A stretch of DNA of 64,000 bases from Neoarius graeffei. Its lineage: Eukaryota > Chordata > Actinopteri > Siluriformes > Ariidae. Of the stretch, positions 37,101 through 42,016 are shown piece after piece (positions within the stretch are counted from its first letter, which is position 1; the number at the start of each line of letters is the position of its first letter). The notes beneath the pieces were generated by a model, which was not told where the DNA came from, did not search any database, and was given only the letters and a program-made list of their open reading frames with translations. The stretch lies in NCBI RefSeq assembly GCF_027579695.1, contig NC_083577.1, positions 31,795,198 to 31,859,197 of the forward strand. Reading direction: 5' to 3'. Both the position numbers and the translations under genes were made by a program.

Positions 37101-37493
37101 CTATATAGTAATTCCCTATATAGGGAGTAGTGAACGAGTGAGCGATTTCGGACACAGGGAACATCTTCAGGATATCATTCTGAGTCTCGCAAAATAGCGA
37201 TCACCATGATGTACCAATGATAATGATGAATAAATAATATGCAAATTGGGGTATGACATGATCTGGTGACATTTTGAGTGCTTTCGCTACTTTCCCCCCC
37301 CCCCGAGTTGGAAAAGCTGGTTGACATGCTGTAGAGTAGTAAGGGAACTGCAGCCAGGGCTCACCGTGCACTCGGGGCAACTGATGGAGGACATGGAGTT
37401 AGAGTCCTGAGGACACTCCAGAGATCGGAGACACTCTGCACAGAAGATGTGGCCACAGAAGAGCACATGGGGCAGCCTCCCTATAACATTATT
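4572..37493 (-). CDS. rnf17: rnf17-like (RING + Tudor family) gene, partial
   Basis: Gene-level entry for the minus-strand exons listed separately: 37493-37365 (RING), then 13565-13448, 12070-11967, 5072-4904 and 4648-4572. RNF17/TDRD4 is a germ-cell protein with an N-terminal RING, a helical segment and C-terminal Tudor domains; in mouse it is needed for spermatogenesis. The last four exons splice in consistent phases and read as one helical segment ending ELHTAIQKAR...LLETYCHLDE / ILETLQSPVDTES, which aligns with human RNF17 as I recall it (AR-x-L, TYC-x-L, TLQ). At least one exon between the RING and 13565 was not found, nor the start codon or Tudor exons. Intron lengths are about 23.8 kb, 1.4 kb, 6.9 kb and 0.26 kb, filled with transposons. 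Confidence 0.7.
4733..4820. repeat. Dispersed repeat fragment
   Basis: CACTTTATTAGGAACACCTG followed by a GTGGCAGCAGTGCAATGC motif is a sequence I associate with a common fish interspersed repeat. It lies inside the short intron between the last two rnf17-like exons. Confidence 0.35.
4904..5072 (-). CDS. rnf17: rnf17-like exon (coiled/helical segment)
   Basis: The acceptor GTGTGAATTCAG is followed by one base completing an Arg codon, then RSVLVSELSCLEKLFSAGRE and ending LLETYCHLDE with donor GAG/GTACTT (phase 0). The 169-nt length fits: it enters at phase 2 and leaves at phase 0. The Leu/Glu/Arg-rich composition suggests a helix. The TYC-x-L motif and its spacing from the previous exon (57 residues against 61 in human RNF17 by recall) are the best support for the family. 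Confidence 0.78.
5205..5470. repeat. Dispersed repeat C, copy 1
   Basis: About 260 bp closely similar to 17745-18055. Shared stretches include CATGACCACC and GTGTGTTTGACCTACTTTTA. Neither copy contains a convincing ORF. Class unknown. Confidence 0.6.
5763..5941 (+). CDS. THAP-domain exon of a transposon gene
   Basis: ATG at 5763 opens MPETCSAFGCNNRRGDKPGL, with C-x(4)-C, then a basic KKKKW run, a second Trp and C-x2-H (VCGEH), so the whole THAP zinc-finger pattern is present. The exon ends CACATCAG before a GTTAGT donor. A TTG/ATG further upstream in frame is unlikely to be the start because THAP proteins start near the first Cys. No downstream exon was recognised. Such single THAP exons are usual for Kolobok- or P-type transposases; a host THAP gene is possible. 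Confidence 0.6.
6658..6842 (+). pseudogene. hAT transposase exon 1, BED zinc finger
   Basis: MTLNDERTDKNMIPRVISFG opens the exon. The BED finger is ATCRTCGATI...HLRLH (C-x2-C, H-x3-H), which binds transposon ends. The exon ends AAGGAAAA/GTAAGT (phase 2) and matches the phase of the exon starting at 9519. The exon itself is intact, but the gene is not. Confidence 0.8.
7489..8946 (+). mobile_element. Nested hAT element, deletion derivative
   Basis: Its termini are TAGGGCTGTGC and GCACAGCCCCA, flanked by a perfect 8-bp duplication AGCTCAGC (7481-7488, 8947-8954). It lies inside the intron of the outer hAT, so it arrived later. Its body keeps the transposase core fragment at 7676-8145 and a long AT-rich 3' part. 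Confidence 0.88.
7676..8145 (+). pseudogene. hAT transposase core fragment
   Basis: The frame beginning near 7676 reads EYLALTTDMWSSCNMMPYMS, the hAT motif that includes the first catalytic Asp (TTDMWSS). It runs to IACITT at about 7898. The continuation (ATAIRQLKWPWLSCFGHNLN, then the AFGVCRAVNTAFAHSW region) is in another frame up to a stop at 8145. The break lies in an ACAAC/GGGG stretch and is best explained by a small deletion between short direct repeats. The N-terminal BED and C-terminal dimerisation parts are missing. Confidence 0.85.
9519..9727 (+). pseudogene. hAT transposase exon 2 fragment
   Basis: TTGTTTAG acceptor, then FAEYLKNKIIPSETEQPSIS in the phase that fits the BED exon. 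Near 9622 the frame shifts and continues as QQKAITNSILTDLVIGC and PLSVVENRYFQNFL, a region that normally lies between the BED finger and the catalytic core of hAT transposases. It ends in a CACA-rich stretch with no core after it. Confidence 0.75.
10640..10770 (-). repeat. SINE 3'-tail fragment
   Basis: CACATG...TTCAAGCACAGCGAAATTC...CTGCATTTAACCCAATCTGA corresponds to the 3' part of the V-SINE variant at 47097-47285 and 59540-59680. It ends in a CA-rich stretch. Confidence 0.55.
10870..11170. repeat. Dispersed repeat D, copy 1
   Basis: About 300 bp similar to 20860-20970 plus 21758-21975 (GCCATCTTGG, GGGCC.TACTGTTTACCT, AAGCGACCCTCAGCAC). The second copy is interrupted by other insertions. 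No ORF. Confidence 0.6.
11515..11540. repeat. (TA)n microsatellite
   Basis: Short TA dinucleotide run inside the rnf17-like intron. Confidence 0.8.
11967..12070 (-). CDS. rnf17: rnf17-like exon (GIQSRLKKERNR...)
   Basis: The acceptor TTTGTTTTTGCTCCAAG has a good pyrimidine tract. Phase 0 entry reads TLVTGIQSRLKKERNRIIKE and continues IDDCIEKAIVLLQRR, ending AGAAG/GTGTGT at phase 2, as the next exon requires. A nearer AG (GGTTACAG) would put a stop in frame. The charged helical character fits the region after the RING in RNF17. Confidence 0.72.
12145..13440. mobile_element. TIR transposon F, copy 1 (fills an rnf17 intron)
   Basis: Inverted termini share AATCCAGGGA then CATGTCGGCC. Ends are uncertain by about 20 bp because similarity continues outward. 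A second copy lies at 43455-44890. No transposase recognised; a short conserved region near 12640-12720 ends in TGATGGGGTAAGT like a splice donor. The element takes up nearly all of the 1.38-kb intron between two rnf17-like exons. Confidence 0.7.
13055..13225 (-). mobile_element. tRNA-derived SINE (CGTGGCTCAGGTGG type)
   Basis: On the minus strand: GGGGCGTCGTGGCTCAGGTGG (A box) and GACCCGGGTTTGGTTCC (B box), a TCTC run, CCTATCCAATAAAGGTGAAA and a C/G-run tail. An imperfect duplication TGAGAAAGAA / TGAGAAGGAA flanks it. The second copy of transposon F (near 44680) lacks it, giving an empty site. Confidence 0.82.
13448..13565 (-). CDS. rnf17: rnf17-like exon (VKEINCVQGPDMVK...)
   Basis: It reads CTKTVKEINCVQGPDMVKIL and NEALCKASENLNTVDSLYQ, ending CAG/GTAAAG in phase 0, which fits the next exon. 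The start is less certain: acceptors at GTTCAG (used here), AAACAG or GTGCAG all keep the frame open. The helical region corresponds to the stretch after the RING in RNF17. Confidence 0.65.
13566..15160. other. rnf17 intron, mostly unassigned
   Basis: AT-rich. A Tc1-type terminus (ACAGTACCAGTCAAAAGTTTG) lies at 14165-14186 without a visible partner. A possible exon at 13836-13920 on the minus strand was considered and not accepted. Nothing else is recognisable. Confidence 0.4.
15164..15523 (-). mobile_element. V-SINE
   Basis: Near full length, with a GGATG-type tail at the left. TCAGACA occurs on both sides (15157-15163, 15524-15530) as a likely target duplication. Confidence 0.88.
15559..15599. 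repeat. (TA)n microsatellite
   Basis: TA dinucleotide repeat directly left of a V-SINE that inserted within it. Confidence 0.9.
15600..15973 (+). mobile_element. V-SINE inserted in a TA microsatellite
   Basis: Full-length copy with tRNA-like head, V core and ATGAG tail. TA repeats lie immediately on both sides. Confidence 0.92.
15974..16047. repeat. (TA)n microsatellite
   Basis: About 36 TA units between the SINE tail and the 3' end of the minus-strand LINE fragment. Confidence 0.92.
16048..16812 (-). mobile_element. LINE 3' end with restriction-like endonuclease domain
   Basis: 5'-truncated non-LTR retrotransposon of the R2/R4/NeSL type, which carry a C-terminal restriction-like endonuclease instead of an AP endonuclease. 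Coding part 16809-16120, then about 70 bp of 3' UTR (GC-rich near 16060-16090). Both ends abut TA microsatellites, so it probably inserted into a TA repeat. Confidence 0.75.
16120..16809 (-). pseudogene. RLE-type LINE ORF, C-terminal part, frameshifted
   Basis: The first frame reads NAGLTDSTEALIMAAQEQA, then the Cys/His knuckle CRLCKEAPETVQHIVAGC (C-x2-C-x8-H-x4-C) and the nuclease motif PDIVVVDKEQ...VVVIDVAIP (PD...D). Near 16340 the frame shifts, and the rest (WKVKGCVVPVVVGALGAVTP and LGEWLQQIPGT) continues in a second frame to a stop at 16120. The reverse transcriptase domain is missing by 5' truncation. Confidence 0.82.
16813..16837. repeat. (TA)n microsatellite
   Basis: Short TA run at the 5' truncation point of the LINE fragment. 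Confidence 0.85.
16838..17744. other. No gene recognised
   Basis: Unassigned intronic sequence with poly-A, poly-T and poly-C runs (near 16860, 17380, 17610). Confidence 0.4.
17745..18055. repeat. Dispersed repeat C, copy 2
   Basis: Similar to 5205-5470 over most of its length; see that entry. Confidence 0.6.
18676..19187. mobile_element. MITE with CCCCTTTTCCACC ends, inside Tc1
   Basis: Inverted termini CCCCTTTTCCACCAAA...CAGTTCCAGGGCTGG. GC-rich inner arms (GAACCGG, GGGGCCAG) repeat. It splits the Tc1 text at GTCAGGGGAC / GTGAGGGCC. The exact duplication is unclear (possibly 3 bp), so hAT or Harbinger origin is open. Confidence 0.65.
19283..20066 (-). pseudogene. Tc1 transposase remnant
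   Basis: The N-terminal part (from about 20000) reads MGSSKQLPRILNNKIIDAHK and KAGEGYKNVAKCFQVAVSS, the paired-type DNA-binding helices. Further on, KHGCGSIMLWGCVQPVAQGT matches the region between the catalytic residues. Frames change several times and no intact DDE set remains. Confidence 0.75.
20073..20438 (+). mobile_element. V-SINE inside Tc1
   Basis: Near full length; a short part of the core (the CCCCGTGTC stretch) is deleted. Flanked by TCATCTAACC / TCATCTGACC (one mismatch). Confidence 0.9.
20970..21577. mobile_element. Non-autonomous TIR element (GTGTGGACAGG type)
   Basis: The right end reads CTAGTGTGGACAGGGTATTA and the left TAATTATGCCGTGTTCACAT, a weak inverted match. The inside is rich in CGGTAC/GTACCG and GATAC motifs in both orientations. 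No ORF of known family. Confidence 0.4.
21578..21757. mobile_element. Short insertion flanked by TTAAAGCTC
   Basis: The 9-bp TTAAAGCTC occurs near 21580 and again at 21758, and copy 1 of repeat D lacks the block. The right end is A/G-rich (AAGAAGAGAAGAGA), so it may be a SINE-like retroinsert. Confidence 0.4.
22066..22146. repeat. (TA)n microsatellite
   Basis: About 40 TA units. Confidence 0.95.
22594..23437. mobile_element. TA-flanked MITE (TACAGGTAGTC ends)
   Basis: Left TACAGGTAGTCGTCGACTTA and right, inverted, TACAGGTAGTCATTGACTTA. TA at both ends suggests the Tc1/mariner group. No transposase. It contains the small fold-back at 23238-23314. Confidence 0.75.
23238..23314. repeat. Small fold-back GTGTTGCCAGAT element
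   Basis: Begins CAGTGTTGCCAGATTGGGCG and ends with the complementary ATCTGGCAACACTG. The same unit, inverted and diverged, is at 33309-33402 in an unrelated context. Confidence 0.5.
23811..24975. mobile_element. TIR repeat B, copy 1
   Basis: The left end AGGCCATCCTTAAAAAA...GTTTCCTGTCCACC pairs with the right end read inverted (AGGCCATTATTAAAAAATG...GTTTCCGGTCCACC). Copy 2 spans 26494-33961. Minus strand 24246-23953 holds an open frame (MKEGDPEFSNICLSV...) that stays open in copy 2; function unknown. A hAT-like insert present in copy 2 is partly deleted here. Confidence 0.65.
25081..25138. repeat. (TA)n microsatellite
   Basis: About 29 TA units; a poly-A tract lies just upstream (24982-25011). 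Confidence 0.93.
25139..26493. other. Unassigned; possible short ORF at 25245
   Basis: An ATG at about 25245 reads MANETFQEYNF, then a poly-T tract, then (another frame) DFKSLSDEEETEKGTPILPR. The acidic, Ser-rich character resembles the short first exons seen in the TTAA elements here, but the poly-T breaks it and no ends were found. Nothing else recognised. Confidence 0.25.
26622..26921 (+). repeat. 5' LTR of Gmr1-like element
   Basis: Starts TGGCAGC and ends GCTACA, about 300 bp, closely matching the 3' LTR at 31290-31597. It contains a TATA-like TACTTAAG and an AATAAA. Just after it, TGGTACTGAAACCCGAG is the likely primer-binding site. Flanking GCTG (26618-26621) recurs after the 3' LTR. 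Confidence 0.85.
26968..27843 (+). pseudogene. gag region of Gmr1-like element
   Basis: ORF of 291 codons starting MESSPFADLVHALATAQQSQ. It has a Gln/Glu-rich helical N-terminus, then a capsid-like part (DPKAFITLFEQVAE, RLLPLLTGEAQLAALQLP) similar to gypsy/SCAN-type capsids, and a Pro/Ser-rich end. It stops just before the zinc knuckle, which continues in another frame. Confidence 0.8.
27835..28220 (+). pseudogene. Zinc knuckle and protease region
   Basis: CWHCGEPGHLQQQC is a C-x2-C-x4-H-x4-C nucleic-acid knuckle. After it, YRIPVSIQGDTYQALVDSS is the aspartic protease active-site region, but the expected D-S/T-G reads D-S-S. The frame then runs out and pol resumes in another frame at about 28130. 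Confidence 0.8.
28119..29513 (+). pseudogene. Integrase region of Gmr1-like element
   Basis: The H-H-C-C zinc domain is at about 28650-28790 (H-x3-H in HFNPMAGH, then C-x2-C in CTACREC). The first catalytic Asp is in VGPDLVGPL, the second in ILTDQGTTF and the Glu in DGLVEQFN. A stop codon at about 28940 divides the frame, and a one-base shift near 29495 moves the C-terminal part into another frame. All three acidic residues are present, but no full reading frame remains. Confidence 0.85.
29520..29790 (+). pseudogene. Integrase C-terminal region
   Basis: Reads VAKWQGPFEVTQRVGDVNYE and IYHLNLLKLWNEE, the usual C-terminal integrase segment (GPF motif, IYHVN-like). It is cut at about 29779 by element E. 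Confidence 0.8.
29779..30790. mobile_element. TIR element E, inserted in the gypsy pol gene
   Basis: Left end TATGGAGCACTTGCATGTGA; right end inverted CTATAGAGATCTTGCAGTCA; both arms then share CGCCATCTTGTCGGTCAAA. Flanking gypsy coding text resumes after 30790. The plus arm has an ORF start at 30019 (MDLLDIGFQQKMTV) that leads into LLTKLRKQ...LPSLYLSNARS, recalling the start of a non-LTR endonuclease domain. The minus arm has a separate gene start (30695). A second copy begins the window. Exact ends are uncertain because target and terminus look alike (TATGGAG / TATAGAG). Confidence 0.65.
30387..30695 (-). pseudogene. First exon of a DPYG/YPD-type transposon gene
   Basis: ATG at 30695 reads MDQFQPTDYTAHFSNEQITR, then YMSKINDLQICDPYGL. 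After a one-base frame change it continues EFSRPDFELPVEYPDVYNYL and LRAYKSLDSYL, ending at a GG/GTAAGT donor. The pattern (Y-x-K...DPY..., YPD-x-x-NYL, AYKSL) recurs at 62753-63157 and 63904. I recall it from multicopy fish proteins with SWIM zinc-finger and YqaJ-type nuclease parts, but those parts are not in the window, so the function is not established. Confidence 0.5.
30797..31215 (+). pseudogene. RT start joined to RNase H end
   Basis: PTQLAEVAQLQTEFSDVF, then RSRPYRLPEHKKKVVREELE and SDWSSPV is the start of gypsy reverse transcriptase. At about 31045 it jumps to LALRYYLLGRPFTLCSDHAP and LQWLHRMKDANA, the end of RNase H. The whole polymerase core with its catalytic Asp pair is deleted. 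Confidence 0.85.
31290..31597 (+). repeat. 3' LTR of Gmr1-like element
   Basis: About 308 bp, nearly identical to the 5' LTR except for a small GTGTGA expansion. It is preceded by a purine-rich GGGCAGTGGGGGTATG tract (polypurine tract) and followed by GCTG. Confidence 0.88.
32013..32811. mobile_element. hAT-like element (CAGGGCTTTCCAC ends)
   Basis: Perfect 13-bp inverted termini CAGGGCTTTCCAC / GTGGAAAGCCCTG. Flanks AGAATGC / GGAATGC are a possible diverged duplication. No transposase. Its left part is missing in repeat B copy 1. Confidence 0.6.
32827..33817. mobile_element. hAT MITE with 8-bp TSD
   Basis: Termini TAGGGCTGTAAC...GTTACAGCCCTA with the perfect 8-bp duplication GTAAATGT (32819-32826, 33818-33825). 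Inner arms carry CGATTCG / CGCGATA repeats. Repeat B copy 1 at 24823 keeps the empty site. It contains a GTGTTGCCAGAT fold-back at 33309-33402. Confidence 0.9.
33309..33402. repeat. Small fold-back GTGTTGCCAGAT element, copy 2
   Basis: AGTGTTGCCAGATATTGC at one end and CCAATCTGGCAACACTG at the other; related to 23238-23314 in the opposite orientation. Confidence 0.5.
33962..35108. other. No gene recognised
   Basis: Unassigned rnf17 intron sequence with a long poly-A tract near 34937-34964. Confidence 0.4.
35109..35638. mobile_element. Tc1-type MITE (TACACTACCGTTC ends)
   Basis: Inverted termini TACACTACCGTTCAAAAGTT and AACTTTTGAACGGTAGTGTA, starting and ending in TA. About 530 bp, no ORF. 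A very common fish Tc1-derived family. Confidence 0.88.
35770..37160. mobile_element. MITE (CCCxGTGTCC ends) with nested insertion
   Basis: Left CCCGTGTCCAAAATTGCTC, right inverted CCCTGTGTCCGAAATCGCTC, followed inside by CACTATATAGGG motifs at both ends. A second repeat occupies 35812-36622. Confidence 0.65.
35812..36622. mobile_element. Nested repeat with CATCCATAACG motifs
   Basis: Ends AGGGCAATTCCA and (inverted) GAGCAATTCCAGCG. The motif TCAC(A/G)TCCATAACG occurs at about 36207, 36228, 36418 and 36600. No ORF. Confidence 0.5.
37365..37493 (-). CDS. rnf17: rnf17-like RING-finger exon
   Basis: Acceptor TGTGTGCACAG(AG), then NNVIGRLPHVLFCGHIFCAE and CLRSLECPQDS...ISCPECT, ending ACG/GTGAGC. 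It contains the middle and last ligands of a C3HC4 RING (C-x-H-x2-C-x2-C...C-x2-C); the first C-x2-C must be in an upstream exon, not found. RING fingers usually act in ubiquitin transfer, though RNF17 is known for a scaffolding role in germ granules. Linking this exon to the four downstream exons is an inference from order, strand and family. Confidence 0.65.
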
Positions 37494-37928
37494 CTCTGTG
37501 CACACAAACACATGTACAGCAATACAGAAGTTAACATATGAAGCAATGAGTCACGTGGTGTCAACTTCAATCAAACAACAACTTTATTAACATGTCCAAC
37601 TTACAGCTGGCCACAAGTAGCCTACTAATTGGGGACACTAGTTCAGTCCACACTGTTAAAGCATATACGCAGAGCCATGGCCTCACTTTCGTTTATAAAT
37701 GCCTTGAGACCTCAAGAATGGCACAGGAATAGTTTTAAGTGTTAACAATAAATCTAATACAGTAATTTTTACGATTAAAGTGATTCATATAGGTAGTGGT
37801 TTGAGTGAATGACCTTGATGTCCATAACGTCACAGCAGGAAGTCTATCGGTTTCATCGCCATTTCCGCTATACTAAAACACAAAGCTGACTGCAACTCTG
37901 ATTCTCTATTTTGAGCTAATTTATCACC

Positions 37929-38186
37929 ATGCCACGTAGATGTGTTGCTGGTGGGTGCAGTAACACGACAGAAGGTGGATTTATGCTGCATTTATGGCCC
38001 AAGAAATGTTCAAACTGCAAAGATTTAGACACGTTTTGCGAGAAGTTCACGAGCCCATTGGGCGGCTACGCAGTGGTTCTCTGCTCTGCACATTTTACTG
38101 AAGACTCATACGAGACCTCTGAGCTGTTGAGGAGCGTTGGCTATAAGCCCGTATTGAAAGAGGGTGCAGTACCAACAATTAAATAA
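37929..38186 (+). pseudogene. THAP domain ORF with compensated frameshift
   Basis: MPRRCVAGGCSNTTEGGFML starts an 85-codon ORF ending VLKEGAVPTIK, with both ends typical of THAP (C-x4-C; LCSAHF; AVPT). The middle (about 38004-38088) does not look like THAP in this frame, but in the +1 frame gives TRFARSSRAHW with the conserved Trp and Arg. So two opposite indels, and a stop in the ancestral frame, have occurred while the ORF stayed open by chance. Likely a transposon remnant. Confidence 0.6.
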
Positions 38187-38939
38187 AACAAGAAAGTATT
38201 TTATTTAATTTTTTTTTTTAAAAAGGAAAGTGAGAGTTTAGTTGCAGCAGTTCTCCAGGAGTGAACCGAGGGTTGTTGGTAAAACCCGGGAAGGAATGGG
38301 ATGGGACATATCGCTCAGGCAGTGACCTCCCCGCGGTTGCTGTTAAAACCGGTGATGTCCCGTTCTATCCCGGGTTTTAGTAATTGCCTGAGCAGTAATG
38401 GCGGAGTACTCAGTTTGGAGAAAATGGAGAATGAGTGGAGCAGCCGTCTGATTTCTCCGCTGGATATTGCTGCCATCTCGCCCTTGTGTGGAAGAAGCGA
38501 GTAAACAGAGAACTGAACGAACAACTGAAAGTCAGATTGTTTTGAAACAATCAGCCTTCAAGAAACGAGAACACAGATGGGTAGGCTGCGACTCTGGTTT
38601 GGATTTAAAAAAAGTCTACCTGCATTTAGATTAATACATGTAACTTGTATTGCGTGTTTAAGTTACCGGTATAAGATGATTTAATTTACTTCAGAATGTG
38701 ATTGTCTCAGTTCATCTGATTATTTAATTAGCCTTTTACATTTTATCAGTGAAAATGCATGCATGTACATGTATGTTGCATAAGTTATAACACCCATCCT
38801 GTTTTAATGAGAGTCAACCCACAATCAATGAAGTCAAATCAGTCTTAGTTGAGCAAGTCGGTGACGGTATTTCTTACTTTCACCGTAAATTTTTATTTAT
38901 ATGACTTTGGACTATAGCTGTCAAAGGCCTCAGCCTTAG
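38187..38939. other. Unassigned
   Basis: Contains two similar segments in inverted orientation (CCCGGGAAGGAATGGGATGGGACAT region near 38285 and TCCCGTTCTATCCCGGGTTTTA near 38358), i.e. a small fold-back. The minus-strand ORF 38482-38315 (MAAISSGEIRRLLHSFSIFS) has no recognised family. Confidence 0.35.
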
Positions 38940-39240
38940 AGGTCATAGGCAAGGGTCGGAGGTGGAACGTAGAATATCAACTCTATTGTCTAGAAGAACG
39001 ACCCAAAAAGCGAATTCAATCTTCCTGGTGTCTAATTTGCACCCTAAAATTGAATAAAACGGTTAAAATATACTGGTTTGTGCAACTTCTGAAGGTTTGT
39101 TTACATCTCACTTATGTGCACTTTCACTGCCAGGGGGCCGTCATTGTGACGTCATTCAAGACAAACAGACTGGGAGCAGTTCTGTGTTTACTTGCGAAAC
39201 GAGCACAAGTGTGGACTTTGGTCGTGAGAGGTCGTGTAAA

Positions 39241-39468
39241 ATGTCTGAAAGCGATAGCGATTTTGAAGTAGGAACTCTCCAAATTAAAATATCGAGAGGT
39301 GAAACCATATATGTATGTACTCGCTTCACGCGTACTATGGCCGTTGCAAAGCAACCAGTGAATGTGGCTCACTGGTTTGACCATGCAGTCTCGGAATCGG
39401 ACAGCGACTCGGATCGCAGTGACCCCGGACCTCAACAAGACTCACGCCCAAACGATTTATCCTGGTAG
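39241..39468 (+). CDS. Acidic short ORF of TTAA element
   Basis: MSESDSDFEVGTLQIKISRG, later HAVSESDSDSDRSDPGPQQD, then NDLSW and stop. A GTAGTT just before the stop could be a splice donor, making this exon 1 of a longer gene. The Asp/Ser-rich N-terminus resembles acidic first exons of several transposon-derived fish proteins, but it is too short to assign. It converges on the THAP exon. Confidence 0.4.
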   Translation: MSESDSDFEVGTLQIKISRGETIYVCTRFTRTMAVAKQPVNVAHWFDHAVSESDSDSDRSDPGPQQDSRPNDLSW

Positions 39469-39740
39469 TTATGATAAATTCTTACTTTTGTCGTAATACT
39501 AAATAAGAGCCCTTTTGAAGAATAATTAAACCACACGGGCGCACACATAATCCCTATAATATAAGGTGGATTCGTTTATATTGCTAATAAAATATATTGC
39601 TAATAGTAACACAAGCATTATACTATTTATAGCCTACTCTAAGCAGGAAAATATCCTTTCTGTCTCATTTCCACAATGATTGTACAGGATCCCTCAGGAT
39701 TCTTGACTTGTCATTTGCAAGCAAAGGTAAAGATGTTTAC

Positions 39741-40044
39741 CTCCAATCTTCTCCTTTTTGCTTGAGCATTGCTGCTCAGTTTCTTCTTTGACTGCTTGAT
39801 TTTGTGTTTTAATTTTGTCGGAACAGCGTCAGGTTTGAGCCTTCTCTGTCCGACACTGACACCTAAACTCCCCAACAGACGGGGATTCTTCAAAAAGTGA
39901 TCGGAGCACAGAGTGGCGTATTTACCCGGCTGCCAACCCTCTCACTTCACGCGTACAATCCACTCTCTCCGCCTCTTTCGGAAAAAGGTGAAAACTTCTT
40001 CCTGAACCGGTCCTGTTGTTACAGTTCACTGCACAACAAGGCAT
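39741..40044 (-). pseudogene. THAP exon of TTAA element, broken
   Basis: ATG at 40044 reads MPCCAVNCNNRTGSGRSFHL, then FPKEAE. A one-base insertion follows and an in-frame TGA (likely a CpG-derived change of CGA) lies a few codons on. The rest is in the shifted frame: YATLCSDHFLKNPRLLGSLG, then RRLKPDAVPTK and a Lys-rich tail to GAG/GTAAAC donor. All THAP landmarks (C-x4-C, C-x2-H, AVPT) are visible across the two frames. Confidence 0.75.
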
Positions 40045-40675
40045 GGGTTTTCTTTGGAAATTCCCGAACACACATCTGCACTCAAGCCAAACGGCAATGC
40101 AAATAAACGGAAGTGGACTCAACTCAAGCGGTTTGTTTGTCTTGAATGACATCACGCGCCGAGTGGTCACGAAAATCGCTGAGCAGAAATTCGCCGCGAT
40201 CCGCGCTAACTTATTTTAATTATTACTTATTAACGATATTTCTTGGGACCAGAAGAAAATTACAGAGGGTTTTTTAAACATATAAAAGTTTCAAATGTGC
40301 ATAAATTGAAAACCTTTGCCTATGACCTTTAAAACCGGTTCCTGCACAGGTAACCCAGGCTGACGATTTGTATAAGATGTATGTACTGTATACAAATTAA
40401 TATATTAAAAAAAAAAAAATTGTCCAAATTTCACAAATAAAGCTTAGATTGCAAGAAAACAAGTGTACTTACCGTTTCATGCATGTATTTGGTCATTTTA
40501 AGCATATTTTAGCCATTTTTTGGGTACCCCATACTCTTCGGTTACCTAAAAAAATAAGGTTGGAGACTCCAGCGAACCACCACGCCAAGTCACTCTGCTT
40601 CCACCTGATTTTCTTTTGACTAAAAACAAGGATTCTTCCAGATTTAAACCCACCAGGTAAAAGAAGAATGTCTAA

Positions 40676-41520
40676 GGATATCCAGGAGGTATTTCAATAC
40701 AAAATATATTTTAACTAATAGTATAAATTTCACCGTTTAATTATGAAAAGCAACAGGCCAAACTTCTTGCCAGGGAAAATCTGGACGGAAACGAATACGT
40801 CACACCACAGGAAACCCAAAACCAAACATTATCTCGAAGCTGATTGGACCATTATGAACAAAAGATAATTCAAACACTCTTACTAGGGCAAAAGTAGTTC
40901 GACAAATCAAAGCTAAGCAGGGGAGGGTATAATAATATGGCAGCCAATCAGAAACACACCTGACGAAGCCGGGGGGGGGGGGGGGGGGGGGGGGGGGGTG
41001 TTGCCAATTTTAAATCCCAAACCGACTCTGTAACAACTGTAAATAAACCAAAATGTTAAAACTGAAAATGTGAGATAACATTCAAGGTGTTAAGAAAATC
41101 AAAGGATGTTCTGCATCTTTCTATGTATCGCTGAAAACCTGGCAAGTTAGGAAATTAGATCGTCGTCACTGCGATGTTATTTTTCAATAATTTAAAAATA
41201 CGAAAACTCTATTCAAATCCTTCCTGTTTTATAGGATTTTGAAACATTACGAGCCTACGATTGGTAGTTTGGTCTTTCGAGATGATGTTGTGGCTCATGC
41301 TACCAGAGACATAGAAAATATCCAGCCAAGTCTACTGAATTATCTATTGTTCGTAACGGTCCAATCAGCTTCGAGATAACGTTTGGTTTCGGTTTTCCTG
41401 TGGCGTGACGTACTCGTTTCCGTCCAGATTTTCTGTGGCCTGTTGCTTTTTGTAATTAAACGGTAAAATTTATACTATTAGTTAAAAGATATTTTGTATT
41501 GAAATACCTCCTGGATATCC
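40676..41520. mobile_element. Long-arm palindromic MITE, TTAA-flanked
   Basis: The arms (from 40676 GGATATCCAGGAGGTATTTC) are repeated inverted to 41520 over roughly 190 bp. TTAA follows at 41521 and CTAA precedes. The centre contains a long poly-G (40970-40998). Confidence 0.75.
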
Positions 41521-41821
41521 TTAAGCCAGTATCTCACTGGGCTGCGACAGCCCGCGACTAGTTGGACACACAATTGCGATAAAATATGCGAATTAGCAAC
41601 AATTTTCACTTGGAATCACACTGAATTGATATTCGCATATTTTACCGCAATTGTTCTGTCTCCAACTAGTCGCAGGCTAGCCTGGGAAATCCCATGCTGC
41701 TTTGCACACTCGTTCCGATCTGAAAAGACAGCATGGAAACTATGGTCTAAAGGCTCGCCGGAGTTAGGGAGCCAATCAGAGAGTGGGGAGGGGTGGAAAG
41801 ACGGTGACGCGTACTACAGGC

Positions 41822-41948
41822 CGGTGATGACCTGGCGACTTGTCCAAGGTGTACCCCGCCTTTCGCCCGTAGTCAGCTGGGATAGGCTCCAGCTTGCCTG
41901 CAACCCTGTAGAACAGGATAAAGCGGCTAGAGATAATGAGATGAGATA
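41822..41948 (+). mobile_element. V-SINE 3' fragment
   Basis: The last third of the V-SINE, from GGTGATGACCTGGCGACTTG to the ATGAG tail. Confidence 0.85.
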
Positions 41949-42016
41949 TTAATTTGTATACAGTACATACATCATCTTATACAAATCATCAGCCTGGGTC
42001 ACCTGTGGTTCCTGCT

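Larger units (their letters stand above)
38940..40328. mobile_element. TTAA-type element with convergent gene remnants
   Basis: Left AGGTCATAGGCAAGGGT, right inverted AGGTCATAGGCAAAGGT; flanked by TTAG (left, 38936) and TTAA (right, 40329). A TTAA target with a THAP gene inside fits the Kolobok superfamily. The plus strand holds an acidic ORF (39241-39468), the minus strand a THAP exon (40044-39741); the two converge and the centre is deleted. Confidence 0.75.
40338..42016. repeat. Large inverted-repeat element, outer
   Basis: GTTCCTGCACAGGTAACCC with GACGATTTGTATAAGATGTA at 40340-40405 is matched inverted at 41948-42015. It encloses the TTAA MITE and a V-SINE fragment. Class unknown. Confidence 0.6.

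Noticed and set aside
40676..42016. Treating the two overlapping inverted repeats as one element
   Set aside because: The inner arms end exactly at TTAA while the outer arms are unrelated in sequence, so they are better read as nested.
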